From an uncultured Bacteroidales bacterium (GTDB taxonomy: Bacteria > Bacteroidota > Bacteroidia > Bacteroidales > F082), in the NCBI GenBank assembly GCA_905234765.1, contig CAJOIF010000027.1, positions 33,590 through 97,589 of the forward strand: DNA of 64,000 nt, given 5' to 3'. The notes under the pieces were generated by a model. That model made no database searches. It saw only the letters and a program-made list of their open reading frames with translations, and was not told the origin of the DNA. Both the position numbers and the translations under genes were made by a program. Below are positions 55,581-61,921 of this stretch, piece by piece. Numbering within the stretch: the stretch's first letter is position 1; each line of letters begins with the position of its first letter.

Positions 55581-56852
55581 TCACCGCTTGACAATCCGCC
55601 TAAATACAGCACCTTCCGCCGTGACGACTTTCAGCACATAAAGTCCACTCGGAAATCCGTGTAATGCAATGGTGTTGCGAGGATTTTTCATATTTTGCCG
55701 CCACACTTCCCGACCGTCAACATTATAAAGAACAACTTCGGCCACCATTTCTTCAGGCAGATGAAGCACCACTTCATCTTTGGCAGGATTGGGACTTATT
55801 GAAATCTCTGACAAGTCTTCTTTTTCGGTAATACCGACGGACGGACTCTCCACACGGAGAAGCCGCATCGTGCTATCAACCATGCAATGACGATTTACAA
55901 TCTGCTTTACAAGATAGATGCGACTTTCGGGGAAAGTGTGCCAAACTATTGTGTCATTGGTCTGCAAGATCTCGCCGTCGCCAAAATCCCATTCCTGTTC
56001 TTCGAAAAGTTCGGCCTTGCTCACAAAACAGACATTGAGAAAATCCACACTATCGACTACAAAACCTGCCTGCGGCAATGAACGTTGCCATTTCCAAAGG
56101 GAGTCATACACCACCTCATGTGCTGCAAAGCGGATGGCGCGAGCAACATTTTCATCAAGGCCTGCATTGTGGCTGATGCTGTCAGGGTCGCGGCCAAAGA
56201 ACATGGTATAGAAAGCACAAGCAGCAGCATAAGTTCCCGCCAAAGAGGGATGGCTTTCGTCCGACATGTATAGCTCAATTTCCGCATTGTGATCACGGAG
56301 ATAATGCCACACGCGACCCACGGGACAAACTGATGCGTCATTGTCCTCGCCCATTTGCATGTAATGCGCGTAAAGAAGGCTGTCCATGCCCTCGTACGTG
56401 TCCATCGGCGGGTAGCCAAACTCCGTATCACCGTTCTTGCGCCCCCAAGTCATGAAAAACATCGGCTCGGCGCATGGATTGTTAGCGTAAATGGAATCCA
56501 CCAACTGCTGCGCAAAGGGAAACACATAGAGTTCAACCGAATCCATCGGAAAGGCAGGAAGCTGGCTTTGTTCCTGCATCACCACAAAATCCCAGCCGCC
56601 TTCACAAATCAGGTTCATCGACTGGTTGCTGCAGTGCATCTCGAAAGTGCAACCGCCAGGGGTGTTGCTGCGATACTCCAAGCTCTCACCCATACTTTGC
56701 GCTATGTTAGTTACCATCTGTGGGAGGGAATTTGCCTGCGTGTAGCTATTCCCGATGAACAACACACGCGGATGCTCCTGGGCAAAAACCGACCCGGCAA
56801 ATAGGACGAAAAGCCATACCAGCAGTGGAGTTTTTCTTGTTTTGTGCAACAT
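55581..56852 (-). CDS. Secreted SGNH-type hydrolase with T9SS sorting domain
   Basis: 423 residues. A signal peptide ends at VFAQ. The block I-like RVLFIGNSYTQANSL carries the candidate Ser36, and MSDESHPSLAG carries the Asp-x-x-His pair of SGNH hydrolases. A PKD-like segment (EEQEWDFGDGEILQTNDTIVWHTFP) follows, and the last about 75 residues (ISISPNPAKDEVVLHLPEE...VLYNVDGREVWRQ...LHGFPSGLYVLKVVTAEG) are a type A T9SS C-terminal domain. Cell-surface or secreted esterase/deacetylase of unknown substrate. Confidence 0.82.
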   Translation of the reverse strand: MLHKTRKTPLLVWLFVLFAGSVFAQEHPRVLFIGNSYTQANSLPQMVTNIAQSMGESLEYRSNTPGGCTFEMHCSNQSMNLICEGGWDFVVMQEQSQLPAFPMDSVELYVFPFAQQLVDSIYANNPCAEPMFFMTWGRKNGDTEFGYPPMDTYEGMDSLLYAHYMQMGEDNDASVCPVGRVWHYLRDHNAEIELYMSDESHPSLAGTYAAACAFYTMFFGRDPDSISHNAGLDENVARAIRFAAHEVVYDSLWKWQRSLPQAGFVVDSVDFLNVCFVSKAELFEEQEWDFGDGEILQTNDTIVWHTFPESRIYLVKQIVNRHCMVDSTMRLLRVESPSVGITEKEDLSEISISPNPAKDEVVLHLPEEMVAEVVLYNVDGREVWRQNMKNPRNTIALHGFPSGLYVLKVVTAEGAVFRRIVKR

Positions 56853-56859
56853 AATCGTG

Positions 56860-56867
56860 CAAAAATA
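56860..56867 (-). promoter_or_regulatory. -7 box for the SGNH hydrolase gene
   Basis: Minus strand TATTTTTG fits TAnnTTTG, 8 nt before the start codon, so the leader is nearly absent. Confidence 0.45.
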
Positions 56868-56908
56868 ACATAAAGTTGAATTAGTCAGATGATTTTTGTA
56901 AAAGTATG

Positions 56909-56916
56909 TATATTTG
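56909..56916 (+). promoter_or_regulatory. -7 box for bcp
   Basis: TATATTTG fits TAnnTTTG. TTTTTGT about 12-17 nt upstream fits the -33 element. It lies 24 nt before the bcp ATG. Confidence 0.6.
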
Positions 56917-56939
56917 CAACCAAATCAAACCTATAAACT

Positions 56940-57383
56940 ATGCTACAAAAAGGAACAAAAGCCCCTTATTTTGAAGGGCAAGACGAGAACGGCAACATCG
57001 TCAAACTGACGGACTTTGCTGGAAAGAAATTGGTGCTCTATTTCTATCCCAAAGATAGCACCCCGGGCTGCACCGCCGAAGCCTGCGACCTGCGCGACAA
57101 CTATGAGCGTTTTCTGTCCTTGGGCTATAACGTGCTGGGTGTCAGCCGCGACAGCGCCGCTTCGCACCAACGTTTCATCGCCAAATATAATCTGCCTTTC
57201 CATCTTATCGCTGACACCGACTTGACCATCCTGAAAACCTACGAGGCCTGGGGCGAGAAGAAGATGTACGGTAAGGTCACTGAAGGCACGTTGCGTACTA
57301 CTTATGTTATTGACGAAGAAGGTGTTATCATCGATGCCATTGGCAAAGTGGACACGAAAAACCATACGACACAGATCTTGTGA
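56940..57383 (+). CDS. bcp: Thioredoxin-dependent peroxiredoxin, Bcp type
   Basis: 147 residues, reduces hydroperoxides in the cytoplasm. The peroxidatic Cys44 and resolving Cys49 are in DSTPGCTAEACDLRDNY, the atypical two-cysteine arrangement of Bcp/PrxQ. GVSRDSAASHQRFIAKYNLPF and VTEGTLRTTYVIDEEG are further family segments. The stop lies 1 nt before the hydrolase start at 57385. Confidence 0.94.
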   Translation: MLQKGTKAPYFEGQDENGNIVKLTDFAGKKLVLYFYPKDSTPGCTAEACDLRDNYERFLSLGYNVLGVSRDSAASHQRFIAKYNLPFHLIADTDLTILKTYEAWGEKKMYGKVTEGTLRTTYVIDEEGVIIDAIGKVDTKNHTTQIL

Positions 57384-57384
57384 C

Positions 57385-58617
57385 ATGAAGAAAAGAATCA
57401 CATTGATGATAGGCCTTTTACTGAGCCTTGTAGGTTGGATCTTTGCCCAGCCGGGCCGATTCGAGCAGCCTGTTTTCGACGACATAGTCTGTACGGAAGG
57501 CATTCCTTTCAGTAGCGCCATAGCTCAGGGTGCCACGTCGCCTTCCACGCTGTATCTTGATTTTTATGAGCCGGCGGACGACACCATGACGCATCGACCT
57601 TTGGTGATTACGGTTTTTGGCGGTTCCTTTGTCGCGGGAAGTCGCGACTATGTCGATATGAAAGAGTACTGCAACCGTTTGTCCACCTATGGCTACGTGG
57701 CGGCTTCCATTGACTACCGTTTGCTGCCACTCACTTCCTTGTCGGCATCGGGATTGGTGCGTACGGCTTACATGGCGGCGCAGGATGTCAGCTCGGCTGT
57801 ACGTTTCTTCAAGGCTCATGGCGATGAATATCGTGTCGATACGGCCTCCATCTTCCTGCTCGGCAATTCGGCAGGTTCTATCGCCATCCTTCACGAGGTT
57901 TTCATGGATGAGGATGAACGCCCTTCCGAAACCTTTACTCTGCCTGATTTGGGAGGGATGCACAGCTCTGGCTACTCCGAGTATTTTCACTATTCGCCCG
58001 CAGTGGCTGGAATCATCCCGCAATGGGGTGGCGTGTCCGACCTGAATGTCATCGATGTCGACGAAACCACCCCCGCATGCCTCATCCACGGCACCGCTGA
58101 TGACTTGGTTCCTTACGATTCGGGCTATTGTTACGGAGGGTGGCTGCCCAATATGATGCCATATATGTATGGCTCGCATCCCATCGCGGAGCATCTAGCC
58201 ATGCTGCAGCATCCCGACTTTGAACTCCATCCGTTTGAAGGTGAGGATCATGCGTTTTATTTCACCGGCACCTATCAGTTGGACATGCCTAAGTTCGACA
58301 GTTGTTTTAGTATTGTCCGCGAGTTCCTGCTGCGGCACATCAAAACGCCTGCCATTGGAACAACGGAGCGTTTCGCCCCGCTGGTGTCGCTGTACCCGAA
58401 TCCCGTGACCAGTGTCCTTCATGTGACAGGGCCTTTGGATGATGGCGATAGCTTTGCGGTGTATGACATGCTGGGGAAATGCCGACTTGACGTTGTGGCG
58501 ACTGCGGGCCGCGACCAAAGCATCGACGTGAGCCCGCTTCCGCAAGGCGTGTATCTGTTGCTGTGCCGAAAAAAAGACCATGTCACAGCGGTCAGGTTCG
58601 TAAAGGACGTCTTTTGA
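57385..58617 (+). CDS. Secreted alpha/beta hydrolase with T9SS sorting domain
   Basis: 410 residues from ATG 57385 (MKKRITLMIGLLLSLVGWIFAQ, signal peptide). Catalytic triad candidates: Ser in LLGNSAGSIA, Asp in HGTADDLVPYD, His in GEDHAFYF; the oxyanion segment is VFGGSFVAGSRDY. The C-terminal 80 residues (VSLYPNPVTSVLHVTG...VYDMLGKCRLDV...PLPQGVYLLLCRK) are a type A T9SS sorting domain. Esterase or lipase of unknown substrate, displayed or secreted; likely co-transcribed with bcp. Confidence 0.85.
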   Translation: MKKRITLMIGLLLSLVGWIFAQPGRFEQPVFDDIVCTEGIPFSSAIAQGATSPSTLYLDFYEPADDTMTHRPLVITVFGGSFVAGSRDYVDMKEYCNRLSTYGYVAASIDYRLLPLTSLSASGLVRTAYMAAQDVSSAVRFFKAHGDEYRVDTASIFLLGNSAGSIAILHEVFMDEDERPSETFTLPDLGGMHSSGYSEYFHYSPAVAGIIPQWGGVSDLNVIDVDETTPACLIHGTADDLVPYDSGYCYGGWLPNMMPYMYGSHPIAEHLAMLQHPDFELHPFEGEDHAFYFTGTYQLDMPKFDSCFSIVREFLLRHIKTPAIGTTERFAPLVSLYPNPVTSVLHVTGPLDDGDSFAVYDMLGKCRLDVVATAGRDQSIDVSPLPQGVYLLLCRKKDHVTAVRFVKDVF

Positions 58618-58618
58618 T

Positions 58619-59938
58619 TTATTTCTTTATTTCGCCGCCCCCAAAGTCGTCATAAAGGATGTTCTCGGGCGGAACACCCAGATTATCAAGCATATTGACC
58701 ACGGCAGCACTCATCGGGCCGGGACCGCACATGTAGTATTCAATGTCCTCGGGGGAGGGATGGTCTTTCAGATAGGTGTCGTACATCACATTGTGCACGA
58801 AACCAGGCGTATAAGGTATAGCTGCCGCATCGGCGGCGGGGTCAGGACGGTCCAAGGCGAGGTGGAAATGGAAGTTGGGGAAGTCGCGTTCCAACTGGCG
58901 GAAATCGTCTAGATAGAAGACCTCGTTCAAGGCGCGGGCACCGTAGAAATAGTGCATTTCGCGGTCCCTGACATTCAAAGTGCGCGTCAGGTGCATAATC
59001 TGTGCGCGAAGCGGAGCCATACCAGCACCTCCGCCGACCCAAATCATTTCTGGGGGTTGCGTCTCGCGTCCCGCAGTCCCGCGTCCCGCGTCTTGATGTT
59101 CCTTCACATGAAATTCCCCGTAAGGCCCCGACATCAGCACTTTGTCACCTGGTTTCAGCGAGAAGATATACGACGAGGCAATGCCCGGATTGACGTTCAT
59201 AAATCCCGAACGGTCGGGCTTGAACGGCGGTGTGGCGATGCGCACCGTCAGCATGAAGACGTCCCCCTCGGCGGGATAGTTGGCCATGGAGTAAGCGCGG
59301 ATGGTCGGTTCAGTGTTGACGCAGTGCAGGTCAAACATCTTGAACTTTTCCCATGCGGGAAGATATTCAGTACCAATCAGTTCCTTGTCGAAGTCAGCGT
59401 AGTTGAGGTTGAATTTCGGAATGCGGATTTGGGCATAGGAGCCGGGAATGAAGTCCATGTGCGCGCCTTCGGGCAACTGCACTTTGAACTCCTTGATGAA
59501 GGTGGCCACGTTGCGGTTCGAGACCACCGTGCATTCGTATTCCTTGACGTCGAGCACCGACTGCGGCACCAAGATCTTCAAGTCTTCCTTGACTTTCACC
59601 TGACAGCCCAAGCGCCAATGCTCTTGGATCTGTTTGCGGGTGAAGAATCCCACCTCGGTAGGCAATATCGTACCGCCACCTTCCACCACGCGGCATTTGC
59701 ATTGGCCGCAGTTGCCTTTGCCGCCGCAGGCCGAAGGCAGAAACACCTTTTCCTCGGCCAAAGTGGCCATCAGCGAGCTGCCAGGCTGGACTTCCAATGT
59801 TTTATCGTCGTTGATGGTAATCTTCACCTTGCCTTTGGGCATGAGTTTGTTGCGCACAATGAGCAGCAGGGCGACGAGCAGGAGCACGATGCCGAGGAAA
59901 ACTGCTATGCTAAGAATTATAGTGGAAGTAATGCCCAT
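58619..59938 (-). CDS. nqrF: Na+-translocating NADH:quinone reductase subunit F with in-frame repeat insertion
   Basis: NADH dehydrogenase subunit of Na+-NQR, 439 residues from ATG 59936-59938 (MGITSTIILSIAVFLG, membrane anchor). The 2Fe-2S cysteines are in SACGGKGNCGQCKC and LGCQV, FAD binding is at RAYSMANYP, NADH binding at VGGGAGMAPLRAQI, and the C-terminus has CGPGPMSAAV. Usual length is about 410-425. Between GPYGEFHVKEH and EMIWVGGGAG lie about 15 extra residues (QDAGRGTAGRETQPP) encoded by an octamer-repeat arm at 59059-59092. The other nqr genes are not adjacent. Confidence 0.93.
   Translation of the reverse strand: MGITSTIILSIAVFLGIVLLLVALLLIVRNKLMPKGKVKITINDDKTLEVQPGSSLMATLAEEKVFLPSACGGKGNCGQCKCRVVEGGGTILPTEVGFFTRKQIQEHWRLGCQVKVKEDLKILVPQSVLDVKEYECTVVSNRNVATFIKEFKVQLPEGAHMDFIPGSYAQIRIPKFNLNYADFDKELIGTEYLPAWEKFKMFDLHCVNTEPTIRAYSMANYPAEGDVFMLTVRIATPPFKPDRSGFMNVNPGIASSYIFSLKPGDKVLMSGPYGEFHVKEHQDAGRGTAGRETQPPEMIWVGGGAGMAPLRAQIMHLTRTLNVRDREMHYFYGARALNEVFYLDDFRQLERDFPNFHFHLALDRPDPAADAAAIPYTPGFVHNVMYDTYLKDHPSPEDIEYYMCGPGPMSAAVVNMLDNLGVPPENILYDDFGGGEIKK
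59059..59092. repeat. Octamer-repeat arm inside the nqrF coding sequence
   Basis: GCGTCTC, GCGTCCC, GCAGTCCC, GCGTCCC, GCGTC in tandem, the right-arm unit of the intergenic family at 6328, 9186, 21437, 50289 and 52304. It keeps the reading frame open and adds about 11-15 residues in a loop before the NADH motif. Confidence 0.85.
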
Positions 59939-59942
59939 GGTT

Positions 59943-60260
59943 TCAAACTGCAATGCCAGTCAACATTACGTCCTCATAAAGCGGTGACCATTGGTCTTCT
60001 ATCATTAGGACAGGCTCTATGCGTAGATTCACCTTGCGCACGTTACGATTAAGAGCTATGGATAGTTTTAGCCAATCGCCTTCAAGCGTAGGAATGATAA
60101 CAGCAACATCAATATCACTCCAAGGATTGGCGTTCCCTTTGCTATAAGAGCCGTAGAGATACACCTTTGCCTTACCATCGAAAAGCGGTGCAATGGCTTG
60201 CTTGTATTCTCTTACAATGTCAAGAGCCTCGTCTTGAGTCAAAACTTTTGGAGTATCCAT
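59943..60260 (-). CDS. MNT-type nucleotidyltransferase of a HEPN/MNT pair
   Basis: 105 residues. The pol-beta-fold signature GSYSKGNANPWSDIDVAV (about 37-54) carries GS and the D-x-D metal pair. In HEPN/MNT modules this protein acts as antitoxin, in studied cases by adenylylating the HEPN toxin. It overlaps the HEPN gene by 22 nt. Confidence 0.85.
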   Translation of the reverse strand: MDTPKVLTQDEALDIVREYKQAIAPLFDGKAKVYLYGSYSKGNANPWSDIDVAVIIPTLEGDWLKLSIALNRNVRKVNLRIEPVLMIEDQWSPLYEDVMLTGIAV

Positions 60261-60631
60261 TGCTTGAAAAGTTTGGTTTTCTCTATAATATCAAGGCTGA
60301 CCTGCTCATTCAAATGGGCTGCCAGATTTTGCTTGTATTCAGGATAGCGGGCTTCAATGTTCATGGGCACCATGAAGTCAATGAATTCCAATTGTTCTTC
60401 GGTCATTTGATCCAACAGTCTGCAACTATCTAATAATTTAACATGACTGTGGATATATGGCGGCATGTCATCTCGTTTTGCAGTCCAATAAGCTTTAAGT
60501 AACTTTTCAATGACTTGATGGCACATAAAAGCCACATAAAGCCAATGCTTTGTCAAGTGCATATCCTCGGCAACGGCAAGGTCTTCGTTTGCAATGTCAA
60601 GCCAGTATTGGACTTTTTCTTGTTTTTCCAT
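60239..60631 (-). CDS. HEPN domain protein of a HEPN/MNT pair
   Basis: 130 residues, all helical: YWLDIANEDLAVAEDMHLTKHWLYVAFMCHQVIEKLLKAYW and the C-terminal ARYPEYK segment are typical of the PF05168 HEPN family. A clear R-x4-6-H ribonuclease motif is not seen, so toxicity is uncertain. It precedes the MNT gene, the usual toxin-antitoxin order. Confidence 0.83.
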   Translation of the reverse strand: MEKQEKVQYWLDIANEDLAVAEDMHLTKHWLYVAFMCHQVIEKLLKAYWTAKRDDMPPYIHSHVKLLDSCRLLDQMTEEQLEFIDFMVPMNIEARYPEYKQNLAAHLNEQVSLDIIEKTKLFKQWILQKF

Positions 60632-60652
60632 ATTGCCAGTGTTTCTGCTTGC

Positions 60653-60660
60653 AAAATTAG
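60653..60660 (-). promoter_or_regulatory. -7 box for the HEPN/MNT pair
   Basis: Minus strand TAATTTTG fits TAnnTTTG, 22 nt before the HEPN start. Confidence 0.5.
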
Positions 60661-60700
60661 AAAATTTTCCCGAAACGGCTTGCTTGTTCCGATTATTATG

Positions 60701-60708
60701 TACTTTTG
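60701..60708 (+). promoter_or_regulatory. -7 box for the structured RNA or DUF4249 leader
   Basis: TACTTTTG fits TAnnTTTG, with a GCTTGCTTGTT segment about 20 nt upstream. It predicts a transcript start near 60715. Confidence 0.55.
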
Positions 60709-60738
60709 CACTTGGATTTGGTGCGCCAAGCCCGTTTT

Positions 60739-60945
60739 ATAGAAGCGTTATGCTTCGTGTTGCAAGAGGAAACCTAGGAAATTTCAACTGCGACATTGTT
60801 GATCTAAAAAGAAAGACAGAAATAACTTATGCGAGCATAGCAGCTCCAAACGCATTAAGCGTGGACTGCTAATAAGCATCTTGTTATTTCAGGCTTTCCT
60901 AGGGCCTCCTCTTGAAGATGTGAGCATGCAGGGCCACGCTTCTTG
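60739..60945 (+). ncRNA. Strongly structured RNA or leader of about 210 nt
   Basis: Nested long-range stems, all found by eye: AGAAGCG/CGCTTCT (60741-60747 with 60937-60943); AAGAGG/CCTCTT (60764-60769 with 60908-60913) continuing as CCTAGGAAA/TTTCCTAGG (60773-60781 with 60895-60903); GAAATAAC/GTTATTTC (60819-60826 with 60883-60890); TAGCAG/CTGCTA (60838-60843 with 60866-60871); ACGC/GCGT (60850-60853 with 60859-60862). A one-sided internal region (60782-60818) includes CAAC/GTTG. The elongated fold with a central bubble recalls 6S RNA, but it could be a cis-regulatory leader of the gene at 61010. The 60632-61009 gap holds nothing else I can name. Confidence 0.6.
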
Positions 60946-61009
60946 TTTGAGAAAAGTCTTTTTGGCCTCTGAAATTAGTGTTACAACTACAAACCAAAAC
61001 AACAAAACA

Positions 61010-61918
61010 ATGAGAGAGTTTAAAGCCTTATTATTGTTGGCTATCGTTTTACTATCAGTCGCTTGCAGCCGAATCGATGAAGTCGACATCAACAGTTTCA
61101 ACCAACCAAATGGCGAAGCCCTAAGCGGCACCGTCGCCGTGTTTGGCAATGTGACCACCGAGATGCGCCAGCATCGCGTCACCATTTCACCTGTCCATCA
61201 ATGGGGTGACAATCAAGCCGCTCTGCCCGAAATCAACCGCGTATTCGTGCTTTGCGGAAACGACACCATTCCATATATCGAAAAGGAAGCCGACCGCAAC
61301 AAGATGTTTTTTGTTTCGGAACAACCCTTCAAGGGCGAGGTGGGCAAGACCTACAAACTCGTCATTGAGACACCCACAGGCGACATCACTGCTGAGGACT
61401 ATTTGATGCCTTTGGGCGATACGGATTACCTCCCAATCATCAAGGACCACACAAAAGTGAGGAGTTATCAGATGCAATCGGGCAAGATGGCGCATGAATT
61501 CCAGTTCGACAAACATATCTATACCGTTGGGGAACAACCTGTTATTTGCGGCCTGACCTTCCGACAGCCGGAGGATTTCCCCATCGACAGCCTCGAAAGC
61601 GTTTCCTTCGTCCATAACGACATGTCGCTCTCGGCCCTGTTCACCGCCAGACTGTTCTGGTATTCCTATCATGTCACGGAAGATCATCTCGACCAAAGCG
61701 AGACTTTCATCACTTGTTCGGTCTCGCCCGAATTCTACACCTTCCTGTTGGATGTCTTCAACGAAGACGACTGGAGTCTGGGCCTGTTCGCCACCATCTC
61801 TGGCAACGTGCGAGGCAATGTCAAGAACGGCTACGGCTATTTCTTTGCCTCCGATGTGCGACGCAAACCCTTTACATACAACGAAATCTACAACGCCATC
61901 ACCCCCGAAAACGAATAA
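61010..61918 (+). CDS. DUF4249 family lipoprotein
   Basis: 302 residues from ATG 61010 (MREFKALLLLAIVLLSVACS), a lipoprotein signal with Cys19. The mature protein has an N-terminal beta domain (ALSGTVAVFGNVTTEMRQHRVTIS, then YKLVIETPTGDITAEDYLMPL) typical of DUF4249, which partners TonB-dependent receptors in Bacteroidota. It lies 3 nt before the receptor gene. Probably a surface or periplasmic partner of that receptor; substrate unknown. Confidence 0.83.
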   Translation: MREFKALLLLAIVLLSVACSRIDEVDINSFNQPNGEALSGTVAVFGNVTTEMRQHRVTISPVHQWGDNQAALPEINRVFVLCGNDTIPYIEKEADRNKMFFVSEQPFKGEVGKTYKLVIETPTGDITAEDYLMPLGDTDYLPIIKDHTKVRSYQMQSGKMAHEFQFDKHIYTVGEQPVICGLTFRQPEDFPIDSLESVSFVHNDMSLSALFTARLFWYSYHVTEDHLDQSETFITCSVSPEFYTFLLDVFNEDDWSLGLFATISGNVRGNVKNGYGYFFASDVRRKPFTYNEIYNAITPENE

Positions 61919-61921
61919 GCC

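Noticed and set aside
58952..60052. 366-codon open frame on the plus strand
   Set aside because: Antisense to nqrF, whose Fe-S, FAD and NADH motifs are unmistakable.
60739..60945. tmRNA, RNase P RNA or SRP RNA
   Set aside because: No tRNA-like end, no tag frame of Bacteroidota type, and none of the conserved RNase P or SRP core motifs.
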